DNA from: Rhabditoides inermis
Lineage: Eukaryota; Nematoda; Chromadorea; Rhabditida; Rhabditidae
Reading direction: 5' to 3'
DNA: 64,000 bases
Assembly (NCBI GenBank): GCA_963966185.1
Contig: CAWZYM010000007.1
Span: forward strand, 74,501 to 138,500
Shown here: positions 20,145-34,600 of the stretch, one piece after another
Numbering within the stretch: the stretch's first letter is position 1
How the letters are laid out: each line of letters starts with the position of its first letter
Made by a program: the position numbers and the translations under genes
The notes under the pieces: model-generated
What the model was told of the DNA's origin: nothing
What the model saw: the letters and a program-made list of their open reading frames with translations, nothing else
Database searches by the model: none

Positions 20145-22182
20145 AGGGCGCGCAGCGCCCTCTCTCTTGGGTTAAAATAAGGCTCGCGCCAGAAAAAAAG
20201 TGTCGTTTCCAGTCACGCTAGCTGATAGCTAGCCCTCTGCTGGCGGGCGAGCGCGAGAGCACGCGAGAGAGCACGCTGTTTGGAGAGAGACAGATGTACT
20301 TTGGTGGCTGCGATCAGTAGGAATTTAGTAAGGGGAGAGAGAAAGAGAGAACGAGAGAACGAGAGAACGAGAGAACGATATAACGAGAGAAAAGGAGAAA
20401 AAAAGAGGAGGGAAGGAGGGAAGGAGAGACGGAGAGAACGAGAGAACGAGAGAACGAGAGAAGGATAGAAAGAGAGAACGAGAGAACGAGAGAACCAGAG
20501 AAAGAGAGAAAGATATAAAAAGAGAACGAGAGAGCTAGAGAACGAGAGAAAGAGAGAAAGGGAGAAGGAGGGAAGGAGGGATGGAGAGAAGAAGAGAAGG
20601 ATAGAAAGAGAGAACGAGAGAACTAGAGAACGAAAGAAAGAGAGAAAGAGAGAAAGAGATAAAGAGAGAACGAGAGAAAGCGAGAACGATATAACGAGAG
20701 AATTAGAGAACGAGAGAAAGAGAGAATGGGAGGAGGAGGGAAGGAGGGAAGGAGAGAAAGAGAGAAAGAGAGAACGAGAAAACGAGAAAACGAGAGAAAG
20801 AGAAAACGAGAGAAAGAGAGAACGATATAACGAGAGAGCTAGAGAACGAGAGAAAGAGAGAAAGGGAGAAGGAGGGAAGGAGGGATGGAGAGAAGAAGAG
20901 AAGGAGAGAAGGAGAGAACTAGAGAAAAAAGAGAAAGAGAGAAAAAGAGAAAGAGAGAAAGAGAGAAAGAGAGAAAGAGAGAAAGAGAGAAAGAGAGAAA
21001 GAGAGAAAGAGAGAAAGAGAGAAAGAGAGAAAGAGAGAATGAGAGAACGAGAGAAAGAGAAACCGATAGAAAGAGAAAACGAGTGAAAGAGAGAACGATA
21101 TAACGAGAGAACTAGAGAACGAGAGAAAGAGAGAAAGTGAGAAGGCGGGAAGGAGGGAAGGAAAGAAGGAGAGAACGAGACAACGAGAGAACGAGACAAC
21201 GAGACAACGAGAGAACGAGAGAACGAGAGAACGAGAAAACGAGAGCACGAGAGAACGAGAGAAAGAGAGAACGAGAGAAAGAGAGAAAGAGAGAAAGAGA
21301 GAACGAGAGAAAGAGAGATCTGGAGAACTAGAGAAAAAGAGAAAGGGAGAAGGAGGGAAGGAGGGAAGGAGAGAAGAAGAGAAGGAGACACGCGAGAACG
21401 AGAGAACGAGAGAACGAGAGAACGAGAGAACGAGAGAACGAGAGAACGAGAGAAAGAGAAAACGAAATAACGAGAGAACTAGATAACGAGAGAACGAGAG
21501 AACGAGAGAAAGAGAGAAAGGGAGAAGGGGGGAAGGAGGGAAGGAGAGAAGGAGAGACGGAGAGACGGAGAGAACGAGAGAACGAGAGAACGAGAGAAAG
21601 AGAGAAAGGGAGAAGGGGGGAAGGAGGGAAGGAGAGAAGGAGAGACGGAGAGACGGAGAGAACGAGAGAACGAGAGAACGAGAGAACGAGAGAACGAGAG
21701 AAAGAGAGAACGAGAGAAAGAGAGAAAAGAGAGAAAAGAGAGAACGAGAGAAAGAGAGAAAAGAGAGAAAGGGAGAAAGAGAGAACGAGAGAACGAGAGA
21801 ACGAGAGAACTAGAGAACGAGAGAAAGAGAGAAAGGGATAACGAGAGAACGAGAGAAAGAGAGAACGAGAGAAAGAGAGAACGAGAGAAAGAGAGAAGGA
21901 AAGAAGGAGGGAAGGAAGGAAGGAGGGAAGGAGAGAAGGAGAGGAGGAGAGAAGGGGAGAAGGAGAGAAGGAGGGAAGGACTGGGAGGAGAGAAGGAGGA
22001 AAGGAGAGGAGGAGAGAAGGAAAGAAGGAGAAAAGGAGGGAAGGAATGGAAGGAGAGAACGAGAGAACGAGAAAATATCGAATAAATTTGAAATGAAATT
22101 GATGAAATAATGAGAGAAGAACATGTTACATGTATGAAGACGAGAGAGAAAATTTCTATGAAATTCAACAAAAGGACATATA
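20141..22182. repeat. Purine-rich insertion (GAGAGAAC/GAGAGAAA) inside the satellite
   Basis: The satellite unit stops after gcaaatt and is replaced by a perfect hairpin at 20,141-20,165 (agagagggcgc, 3-base loop, complement), about 165 bp of unique sequence, then 20,330-22,070 of almost pure purines. The purine tract is made of 8-bp words gagagaac and gagagaaa, punctuated about every 300 bp by ggagaaggagggaaggaggg blocks, so it has a longer composite repeat. Long minus-strand Leu/Ser/Phe frames here are by-products of the repeat. Confidence 0.85.
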
Positions 22183-22671
22183 TTATCTTTTAAAAGTACT
22201 TCCGTAAAAAGTGTTGTTTGTGTTAACCTGATTCAAGAAAAGCGCATGCATATATTATTAGTTTTCGAAAAATCAAATCGTAAACACCTGAACATGAAAA
22301 CTAACACAAACTTGCTCTTTCAAAACGTTGAATAATTTTTGAATAATTAATGTTGAATAATTCCATGTTTTATTTTTTTGACATTTTTATACCTGAAACA
22401 TTGAGTCAAACAACATCACGAATAACATTTTATTTTACTGATAAACCATAAATAATAAACCGCAAAAAACACTAAATAAACAAAACAATCGTATTATTCT
22501 GAATGTTACGTGTAACTATTCTATATTCGTTTGAAAGAGCAAGTTTGTGTTAGTTTTCATGTTCAGGTGTTTACGATTTGGTTTTTCGAAAATTAATAAT
22601 ATATGCATGCGCTTTTCTTGAATCAGGTTAACACAAACAACACTTTTTACGGAAGTACTTTTAAAAGATAA
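22183..22671. mobile_element. Foldback/MITE element with ~144-bp terminal inverted repeats
   Basis: Left arm 22,183-22,326 (starting ttatcttttaaaagtacttc) and right arm 22,529-22,671 are nearly perfect reverse complements, differing at only a few positions. The roughly 200-bp centre is A/T-rich and non-coding. It sits at the junction between the purine tract and the resumed satellite; the immediate flanks (tatta/taatt) are compatible with a short TA-rich target site. It has no transposase. Confidence 0.85.
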
Positions 22672-25600
22672 TTCAGATTACTGATAAGAAACAGTGGTCG
22701 ATGTGAGTGATGTGCATGCAAGTGGTTGTGTTCATAGATTAGGGATATCAATATAGGATTTGGCCGTGATAGCAGACACTCCCTCCTCCATCCCTGACAT
22801 ACTGGGGTCATATGAAACACCGTATTCGACGAGCAAATTCAGATTACTGATAAGAAACAGTGGTCGATGTGAGTGATGTGCATGCAAGTGGTTGTGTTCA
22901 TAGATTAGGGATAACCATATAGGATTTGGCCGTGATAGCAGACACTCCCTCCTCCATCCCTGACATACTGGGGTCATATGAAACACCGTATTCGACGAGC
23001 AAATTCAGATTACTGATAAGAAACAGTGGTCGATGTGAGTGATGTGCATGCAAGTGGTTGTGTTCATAGATTAGGGATAACCATATAGGATTTGGCCGTG
23101 ATAGCAGACACTCCCTCCTCCATCCCTGACATACTGGGGTCATATGAAACACCGTATTCGACGAGCAAATTCAGATTACTGATAAGAAACAGTGGTCGAT
23201 GTGAGTGATGTGCATGCAAGTGGTTGTGTTCATAGATTAGGGATAACCATATAGGATTTGGCCGTGATAGCAGACACTCCCTCCTCCATCCCTGACATAC
23301 TGGGGTCATATGAAACACCGTATTCGACGAGCAAATTCAGATTACTGATAAGAAACAGTGGTCGATGTGAGTGATGTGCATGCAAGTGGTTGTGTTCATA
23401 GATTAGGGATAACCATATAGGATTTGGCCGTGATAGCAGACACTCCCTCCTCCATCCCTGACATACTGGGGTCATATGAAACACCGTATTCGACGAGCAA
23501 ATTCAGATTACTGATAAGAAACAGTGGTCGATGTGAGTGATGTGCATGCAAGTGGTTGTGTTCATAGATTAGGGATAACCATATAGGATTTGGCCGTGAT
23601 AGCAGACACTCCCTCCTCCATCCCTGACATACTGGGGTCATATGAAACACCGTATTCGACGAGCAAATTCAGATTACTGATAAGAAACAGTGGTCGATGT
23701 GAGTGATGTGCATGCAAGTGGTTGTGTTCATAGATTAGGGATAACCATATAGGATTTGGCCGTGATAGCAGACACTCCCTCCTCCATCCCTGACATACTG
23801 GGGTCATATGAAACACCGTATTCGACGAGCAAATTCAGATTACTGATAAGAAACAGTGGTCGATGTGAGTGATGTGCATGCAAGTGGTTGTGTTCATAGA
23901 TTAGGGATAACCATATAGGATTTGGCCGTGATAGCAGACACTCCCTCCTCCATCCCTGACATACTGGGGTCATATGAAACACCGTATTCGACGAGCAAAT
24001 TCAGATTACTGATAAGAAACAGTGGTCGATGTGAGTGATGTGCATGCAAGTGGTTGTGTTCATAGATTAGGGATAACCATATAGGATTTGGCCGTGATAG
24101 CAGACACTCCCTCCTCCATCCCTGACATACTGGGGTCATATGAAACACCGTATTCGACGAGCAAATTCAGATTACTGATAAGAAACAGTGGTCGATGTGA
24201 GTGATGTGCATGCAAGTGGTTGTGTTCATAGATTAGGGATAACCATATAGGATTTGGCCGTGATAGCAGACACTCCCTCCTCCATCCCTGACATACTGGG
24301 GTCATATGAAACACCGTATTCGACGAGCAAATTCAGATTACTGATAAGAAACAGTGGTCGATGTGAGTGATGTGCATGCAAGTGGTTGTGTTCATAGATT
24401 AGGGATAACCATATAGGATTTGGCCGTGATAGCAGACACTCCCTCCTCCATCCCTGACATACTGGGGTCAAATTCAGATTACTGATAAGAAACAGTAGTC
24501 GATGTGAGTGATGTGCTGCATGCAAGTAAATGTGTTCATAGATTAGGGATAACCATATAGGATTTGGCCGTGATAGCAGATAGCAGACACTCCCTTCTTC
24601 ATCCCTGACATACTGGGGTCATATGAAACACCGTATTCGACGAGCAAATTCAGATTACTGATAAGAAACAGTGGTCGATGTGAGTGATGTGCATGCAAGT
24701 GGTTGTGTTCATAGATTAGGGATAACCATATAGGATTTGGCCGTGATAGCAGACACTCCCTCCTCCATCCCTGACATACTGGGGTCATATGAAACACCGT
24801 ATTCGACGAGCAAATTCAGATTACTGATAAGAAACAGTGGTCGATGTGAGTGATGTGCATGCAAGTGGTTGTGTTCATAGATTAGGGATAACCATATAGG
24901 ATTTGGCCGTGATAGCAGACACTCCCTCCTCCATCCCTGACATACTGGGGTCATATGAAACACCGTATTCGACGAGCAAATTCAGATTACTGATAAGAAA
25001 CAGTGGTCGATGTGAGTGATGTGCATGCAAGTGGTTGTGTTCATAGATTAGGGATAACCATATAGGATTCGGCCGTGATAGCAGACACTCCCTCCTCCAT
25101 CCCTGACATACTGGGGTCATATGAAACACCGTATTCGACGAGCAAATTCAGATTACTGATAAGAAACAGTGGTCGATGTGAGTGATGTGCATGCAAGTGG
25201 TTGTGTTCATGGATTAGGGATAACCATATAGGATTTGGCCGTGATAGCAGACACTCCCTCCTCCATCCCTGACATACTGGGGTCATATGAAACACCGTAT
25301 TCGACGAGCAAATTCAGATTACTGATAAGAAACAGTGGCCGATGTGAGTGATGTGCATGCAAGTGGTTGTGTTCATAGATTAGGGATAACCATATAGGAT
25401 TTGGCCGTGACAGCAGACACTCCCTCCTCCATCCCTGACATACTGGGGTCATATGAAACACCGTATTCGACGAGCAAATTCAGATTACTGATAAGAAACA
25501 GTGGTCGATGTGAGTGATGTGCTGCATGCAAGTAAATGTGTTCGTAGATTAGGGATATCCATATAGGATTTGGCCGTGATAGCAGACACTCCCTTCTCCA

Positions 25601-28600
25601 TCCCTGACATACTGGGGTCATATGAAACACCGTATTCGACGAGCAAATTCAGATTACTGATAAGAAACAGTGGTCGATGTGAGTGATGTGCATGCAAGTG
25701 GTTGTGTTCATAGATTAGGGATATCCATATAGGATTCGGCCGTGATAGCAGACACTCCCTTCTCCATCCCTGACATACTGTGGTCATATGAAACACCGTA
25801 TTCGACGAGCAAATTCAGATTACTGATAAGAAACAGTGGTCGATGTGAGTGATGTGCATGCAAGTGGTTGTGTTCATAGATTAGGGATATCAATATAGGA
25901 TTGGGCCGTGATAGCAGACACTCCCTCCTCCATCCCTGACATACTGGGGTCATATGAAACACCGTATTAAAGATTAAACAAGCAAATTCAGACGACTGAT
26001 AAGAAACAGTGGTCGATGTGAGTTATGTGCATGCAAGTGGTTGTGTTCATAGATTAGGGATAACCATATAGGATTTGGCCGTGATAGCAGACACTCCCTC
26101 CTCCATCCCTGACATACTGGGGTCATATGAAACACCGTATTCGACGAGCAAATTCAGATTACTGATAAGAAACAGTGGCCGATGTGAGTGATGTGCATGC
26201 AAGTGGTTGTGTTCATAGATTAGGGATAACCATATAGGATTTGGCCGTGATAGCAGACACTCCCTCCTCCATCCCTGACATACTGGGGTCAAATTCAGAT
26301 TACTGATAAGAAACAGTAGTCGATGTGAGTGATGTGCTGCATGCAAGTAAATGTGTTCATAGATTAGGGATAACCATATAGGATTTGGCCGTGATAGCAG
26401 ATAGCAGACACTCCCTTCTTCATCCCTGACATACTGGGTTCATATGAAACACCGTATTCGACGAGCAAATTCAGATTACTGATAAGAAACAGTGGTCGAT
26501 GTGAGTGATGTGCATGCAAGTGGTTGTGTTCATAGATTAGGGATAACCATATAGGATTTGGCCGTGATAGCAGACACTCCCTCCTCCATCCCTGACATAC
26601 TGGGGTCATATGAAACACCGTATTCGACGAGCAAATTCAGATTACTGATAAGAAACAGTGGTCGATGTGAGTGATGTGCATGCAAGTGGTTGTGTTCATA
26701 GATTAGGGATAACCATATAGGATTCGGCCGTGATAGCAGACACTCCCTCCTCCATCCCTGACATACTGGGGTCATATGAAACACCGTATTCGACGAGCAA
26801 ATTCAGATTACTGATAAGAAACAGTGGTCGATGTGAGTGATGTGCATGCAAGTGGTTGTGTTCATGGATTAGGGATAACCATATAGGATTTGGCCGTGAT
26901 AGCAGACACTCCCTCCTCCATCCCTGACATACTGGGGTCATATGAAACACCGTATTCGACGAGCAAATTCAGATTACTGATAAGAAACAGTGGCCGATGT
27001 GAGTGATGTGCATGCAAGTGGTTGTGTTCATAGATTAGGGATAACCATATAGGATTTGGCCGTGACAGCAGACACTCCCTCCTCCATCCCTGACATACTG
27101 GGGTCATATGAAACACCGTATTCGACGAGCAAATTCAGATTACTGATAAGAAACAGTGGTCGATGTGAGTGATGTGCTGCATGCAAGTAAATGTGTTCGT
27201 AGATTAGGGATATCCATATAGGATTTGGCCGTGATAGCAGACACTCCCTTCTCCATCCCTGACATACTGGGGTCATATGAAACACCGTATTCGACGAGCA
27301 AATTCAGATTACTGATAAGAAACAGTGGTCGATGTGAGTGATGTGCATGCAAGTGGTTGTGTTCATAGATTAGGGATAACCATATAGGATTTGGCCGTGA
27401 TAGCAGACACTCAATCCTCCATCCCTGACATACCGGGGTCATATGAAACACCGTATTCGACGAGCAAATTCAGATTACTGATAAGAAACAGTGGCCGTTG
27501 TGAGTGATGTGCATGCAAGTGGTTGTGTTCATAGATTAGGGATAACCATATAGGATTTGGCCGTGATAGCAGACACTCCCTTCTCCATCCCTGACATACT
27601 GGGGTCATATGAAACACCGTATTCGACGAGCAAATTCAGATTACTGATAAGAAACAGTGGTCGATGTGAGTGATGTGCATGCAAGTGGTTGTGTTCATAG
27701 ATTAGGGATAACCATATAGGATTTGGCCGTGATAGCAGGCACCCCCTCCTCCATCCCTGACATACTGGGGTCATATGAAACACCGTATTCGACGAGCAAA
27801 TTCAGATTACTGATAAGAAACAGTGGTCGATGTGAGTGATGTGCATGCAAGTGGTTGTGTTCATAGATTAGGGATATCCATATAGGATTCGGCCGTGATA
27901 GCAGACACTCCCTTCTCCATCCCTGACATACTGTGGTCATATGAAACACCGTATTCGACGAGCAAATTCAGATTACTGATAAGAAACAGTGGTCGATGTG
28001 AGTGATCTGCATGCAAGTGGTTGTGTTCATAGAATAGGGATAACCATATAGGATTTGGCCGTGACAGCAGACACTCCCTTCTCCATCCCTGACATACTGG
28101 GATGATCTGAAAAACCGTATTAAACGAGCAAATTCAGACGACTGATAAGAAACAGTGGTCGATGTGAGTGATGTGCATGCAAGTGGTTGTGTTCATAGAT
28201 TAGGGATAACCATATAGGATTTGGCCGTGATAGCAGACACTCCCTCCTCCATCCCTGACATACTGGGGTCAAATTCAGATTACTGATAAGAAACAGTGGT
28301 CGATGTGAGTGATGTGCTGCATGCAAGTAAATGTGTTCATAGATTAGGGATAACCATATAGGATTTGGCCGTGATATCAGATAGCAGACACTCCCTTCTT
28401 CATCCCTGACATACTGGGGTCATATGAAACACCGTATTCGACGAGCAAATTCAGATTACTGATAAGAAACAGTGGTCGATGTGAGTGATGTGCATGCAAG
28501 TGGTTGTGTTCATAGATTAGGGATAACCATATAGGATTTGGCCGTGATAGCAGACACTCCCTCCTCCATCCCTGACATACTGGGGTCATATGAAACACCG

Positions 28601-31600
28601 TATTCGACGAGCAAATTCAGATTACTGATAAGAAACAGTGGTCGATGTGAGTGATGTGCATGCAAGTGGTTGTGTTCATAGATTAGGGATAACCATATAG
28701 GATTCGGCCGTGATAGCAGACACTCCCTCCTCCATCCCTGACATACTGGGGTCATATGAAACACCGTATTCGACGAGCAAATTCAGATTACTGATAAGAA
28801 ACAGTGGTCGATGTGAGTGATGTGCATGCAAGTGGTTGTGTTCATATATTAGGGGTATCAATATAGGAATCGGGCGTGACAGCAGGCACTCCCTTCTCCA
28901 TCGCTGACATACTGGGATCATCTGAAACACCGTATTCGACGAGCAAACTCAGACTACTGATAAGAAACAGTGGTCGATGTGAGTGATGTGCATGCAAGTG
29001 GTTGTGTTCATATATTAGGCGTATCAATATAGGATTCGGGCGTGATAGCAGGCACTCCCTTCTCCATCCCTGACTTACTGGGGTCATATGAAACACCGTA
29101 TTCGACGAGCAAATTCAGACTACTGATAAGAAACAGTGGTCGATGTGAGTGATGTGCATGCAAGTGGTTGTGTTCATAGATTAGGGATAACCATATAGGA
29201 TTTGGCCGTGATAGCAGACACTCCCTCCTCCATCCCTGACATACTGGGGTCATATGAAACACCGTATTCGACGAGCAAATTCAGATTACTGATAAGAAAC
29301 AGTGGTCGATGTGAGTGATGTGCATGCAAGTGGTTGTGTTCATAGATTAGGGATAACCATATAGGATTTAGCCGTGATAGCAGACACTCCCTCCTCCATC
29401 CCTGACATACTGGGGTCATATGAAACACCGTATTCGACGAGCAAATTCAGATTACTGATAAGAAACAGTGGTCGATGTGAGTGATGTGCATGCAAGTGGT
29501 TGTGTTCATAGATTAGGAATAACCATATAGGATTTGGCCGTGATAGCAGGCACTCCCTTCTCCATCCCTGACTTACTGGGGTCATATGAAACACCGTATT
29601 CGAGGAGCAAATTCAGATTACTGGTAAGAAACAGTGGTCGATGTGAGTGTCGTGCATGCAAGTGGTTGTGTTCATAGATTAGGGATATCAATATAGGATT
29701 CGGGCGTGATAGCAGACACTTCCTTCTTCACTCCTGAAATACTGGGATTATCTGAAACACCGTATTCGACGAGCAAATTCAGATTACTGATAAGAAACAG
29801 TGGTCGATGTGAGTGATGTGCATGCAAGTGGTTGTGTTCATATATTAGGGGTATCAATATAGGAATCGGGCGTGATAGCAGGCACTCCCTTCTCCATCGC
29901 TGACATACTGGGATCATCTGAAACACCGTATTCGACGAGCAAATTCAGACTACTGATAAGAAACAGTGGTCGATGTGAGTGATGTGCATGCAAGTGGTTG
30001 TGTTCATATATTAGGGATATCAATATAGGAATCGGGCGTGATAGCAGGCACTCCCTTCTCCATCGCTGACATACTGGGATCATCTGAAACACCGTATTCG
30101 ACGAGCAAATTCAGACTACTGATAAGAAACAGTGGTCGATGTGAGTGATGTGCATGCAAGTGGTTGTGTTCATAGATTAGGGATATCAATATAGGAATCG
30201 GGCGTGATAGCAGGCACTCCCTTCTCTATCGCTGACATACTGGGATCATCTGAAACACCGTATTCGACGAGCAAATTCAGACTACTGATAAGAAACAGTG
30301 GTCGATGTGAGTGATGTGCATGCAAGTGGTTGTGTTCATAGATTAGGGATAACCATATAGGATTTGGCCGTGATAGCAGACACTCCCTCCTCCATCCCTG
30401 ACATACTGGAGTCATATGAAACACCGTATTCGACGAGCAAATTCAGATTACTGATAAGAAACAGTGGTCGATGTGAGTGATGTGCATGCAAGTGGTTGTG
30501 TTCATAGATTAGGGATAACCATATAGGATTTGGCCGTGATAGCAGACACTCCCTCCTCCATCCCTGACATACTGGGGTCATATGAAACACCGTATTCGAC
30601 GAGCAAATTCAGATTACTGATAAGAAACAGTGGTCGATGTGAGTGATGTGCATGCAAGTGGTTGTGTTCATAGATTAGGGATAACCAAATAGGATTTGGC
30701 CGTGATAGCAGACACTCCCTTCTCCATCCCTGACATACTGGGGTCATATGAAACACCGTATTCGACGAGCAAATTCAGATTACTGATAAGAAACAGTGGT
30801 CGATGTGAGTGATGTGCATGCAAGTGGTTGTGTTCATAGATTAGGGATAACCAAATAGGATTTGGCCGTGATAGCAGACACTCCCTTCTCCATCCCTGAC
30901 ATACTGGGGTCATATGAAACACCGTATTCGACGAGCAAATTCAGATTACTGATAAGAAACAGTGGTCGATGTGAGTGATGTGCATGCAAGTGGTTGTGTT
31001 CATAGATTAGGGATAACCATATAGGATTTGGCCGTGATAGCAGACACTCCCTCCTCCATCCCTGACATACTGGGATGATCTGAAAAACCGTAATAAACGA
31101 GCAAATTCAGACGACTGATAAGAAACAGTGGTCGATGTGAATGATGTGCATGCAAGTGGTTGTGTTCATATATTAGGGATAACCATATAGGATTTAGCCG
31201 TGATAGCAGACACTCCCTCCTCCATCCCTGACATACTGGGATGATCTGAAAAACCGTATTAAACGAGCAAATTCAGACGACTGATAAGAAACAGTGGTCG
31301 ATGTGAGTGATGTGCATGCAAGTGGTTGTGTTCATAGATTAGGGATAACCATATAGGATTTGGCCGTGATAGCAGACACTCCCTCCTCCATCCCTGACAT
31401 ACTGGGGTCATATGAAACACCGTATTCGACGAGCAAATTCAGATTACTGATAAGAAACAGTGGTCGATGTGAGTGATGTGCATGCAAGTGGTTGTGTTCA
31501 TAGATTAGGGATAACCATATATGATTTGGCCGTGATAGCAGACACACCCTCCTCCATCCCTGACATACTGGGATGATCTGAAAAACCGTATTAAACGAGC

Positions 31601-34600
31601 AAATTCAGACGACTGATAAGAAACAGTGGTCGATGTGAGTGATGTGCATGCAAGTGGTTGTGTTCATAGATTAGGGATAACCATATAGGATCTGGCCGTG
31701 ATAGCAGACACTCCCTCCTCCATCCCTGACATACTGGGGTCATATGAAACACCGTATTCGACGAGCAAATTCAGATTACTGATAAGAAACAGTGGTCGAT
31801 GTGAGTGATGTGCATGCAAGTGGTTGTGTTCATATATTAGGGATAACCATATAGGATTTGCCCGTGATAGCAGACACTCCCTCCTTCATCCCTGACATAC
31901 TGGGATGATCTGAAAAACCGTATTCGACGAGCAAATTCAGATTACTGATAAGAAACAGTGGTCGATGTGAGTGATGTGCATGCAACTGGTTGTGTTCATA
32001 GATTAGGGATAACCATATAGGATTTGGCCGTGATAGCAGACACTCCCTCCTCCATCCCTGACATACTGGGGTCATATGAAACACCGTATTCGACGAGCAA
32101 ATTCAGATTACTGATAAGAAACAGTGGTCGATGTGAGTGATGTGCATGCAAGTGGTTGTGTTCATAGATTAGGGATAACCATATAGGATTTGGCCGTGAT
32201 AGCAGACACTCCCTCCTCCATCCCTGACATACTGGGGTCATATGAAACACCGTATTCGACGAGCAAATTCAGATTACTGATAAGAAACAGTGGTCGATGT
32301 GAGTGATGTGCATGCAAGTGGTTGTGTTCATAGATTAGGGATGACCATATAGGATTTGGCCGTGATAGCAGACACTCCCTCCTCCATCCCTGACATACTG
32401 GGGTCATATGAAACACCGTATTCTACGAGCAAATTCAGATTACTGATAAGAAACAGTGGTCGATGTGAGTGATGTGCATGCAAGTGGTTGTGTTCATAAA
32501 TTAGGAATAACCATATAGGATTTGGCCGTGATAGCAGGCACTCTCTTCTCCATCCCTGACACACTGGGGTCATATGAAACACCGTATTCGACGAGCAAAA
32601 TCAGATTACTGATAAGAAACAGTGGTCGATGTGAGTGATGTGCATGCAAGTGTTTGTGTTCATAGATTAGGGATAACCATATAGGATTTGGCCGTGATAG
32701 CAGACACTCCCTTCTCCATCCCTGACATACTGGGGTCATATGAAACACCGTATTCGACGAGCAAATTCAGATTACTGATAAGAAACAGTGGTCGATGTGA
32801 GTGATGTGCATGCAAGTGGTTGTGTTCATAGATTAGGGATAACCATATAGGATTTGGCCGTGATAGCAGACACTCCCTCCTCCATCCCTGACATACTGGG
32901 GTCATATGAAACACCGTATTCGACGAGCAAATTCAGATTACTGATAAGAAACAGTGGTCGATGTGAGTGATGTGCATGCAAGTGGTTGTGTTCATAGATT
33001 AGGGATAACCAAATAGGATTTGGCCGTGATAGCAGACACTCCCTCCTCCATCCCTGACATACTGGGGTCATATGAAACACCGTATTCGACGAGCAAATTC
33101 AGATTACTGATAAGAAACAGTGGTCGATGTGAGTGATGTGCATGCAAGTGGTTGTGTTCATAGATTAGGGATAACCATATAGGATTTGGCCGTGATAGCA
33201 GACACTCCCTTCTCCATCCCTGACATACTGGGGTCATATGAAACACCGTATTCGACGAGCAAATTCAGATTACTGATAAGAAACAGTGGTCGATGTGAGT
33301 GATGTGCATGCAAGTGGTTGTGTTCATAGATTAGGGATAACCATATAGGATTTGGCCGTGATAGCAGACACTCCCTCCTCCATCCCTGACATACTGGGGT
33401 CATATGAAACACCGTATTCGACGAGCAAATTCAGACGACTGATAAGAAACAGTGGTCGATGTGAGTGATGTGCATGCAAGTGGTTGTGTTCATAGATTAG
33501 GGATAACCATATAGGATTTGGCCGTGATAGCAGACACTCCCTCCTCCATCCCTGACATACTGGGGTCATATGAAACACCGTATTCGACGAGCAAATTCAG
33601 ATTACTGATAAGAAACAGTGGTCGATGTGAGTGATGTGCATGCAAGTGGTTGTGTTCATAGATTAGGGATAACCATATATGATTTGGCCGTGATAGCAGA
33701 CACACCCTCCTCCATCCCTGACATACTGGGATGATCTGAAAAACCGTATTAAACGAGCAAATTCAGACGACTGATAAGAAACAGTGGTCGATGTGAGTGA
33801 TGTGCATGCAAGTGGTTGTGTTCATAGATTAGGGATAACCATATAGGATCTGGCCGTGATAGCAGACACTCCCTCCTCCATCCCTGACATACTGGGGTCA
33901 TATGAAACACCGTATTCGACGAGCAAATTCAGATTACTGATAAGAAACAGTGGTCGATGTGAGTGATGTGCATGCAAGTGGTTGTGTTCATATATTAGGG
34001 ATAACCATATAGGATTTGCCCGTGATAGCAGACACTCCCTCCTTCAACCCTGACATACTGGGATGATCTGAAAAACCGTATTCGACGAGCAAATTCAGAT
34101 TACTGATAAGAAACAGTGGTCGATGTGAGTGATGTGCATGCAACTGGTTGTGTTCATAGATTAGGGATAACCATATAGGATTTGGCCGTGATAGCAGACA
34201 CTCCCTCCTCCATCCCTGACATACTGGGGTCATATGAAACACCGTATTCGACGAGCAAATTCAGATTACTGATAAGAAACAGTGGTCGATGTGAGTGATG
34301 TGCATGCAAGTGGTTGTGTTCATAGATTAGGGATAACCATATAGGATTTGGCCGTGATAGCAGACACTCCCTCCTCCATCCCTGACATACTGGGGTCATA
34401 TGAAACACCGTATTCGACGAGCAAATTCAGATTACTGATAAGAAACAGTGGTCGATGTGAGTGATGTGCATGCAAGTGGTTGTGTTCATAGATTAGGGAT
34501 AACCAAATAGGATTTGGCCGTGATAGCAGACACTCCCTTCTCCATCCCTGACATACTGGGGTCATATGAAACACCGTATTCGACGAGCAAATTCAGATTA

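Noticed and set aside
20213..22171. 392- and 230-residue Leu/Ser/Phe-rich minus frames resembling multi-pass membrane proteins
   Set aside because: Pure by-product of the purine-rich gagagaac/gagagaaa repeat; no codon structure, no introns and no flanking signals.
23000..23200. CENP-B box in the satellite unit
   Set aside because: I looked for a match to the 17-bp CENP-B box in either orientation of the unit and found none convincing.
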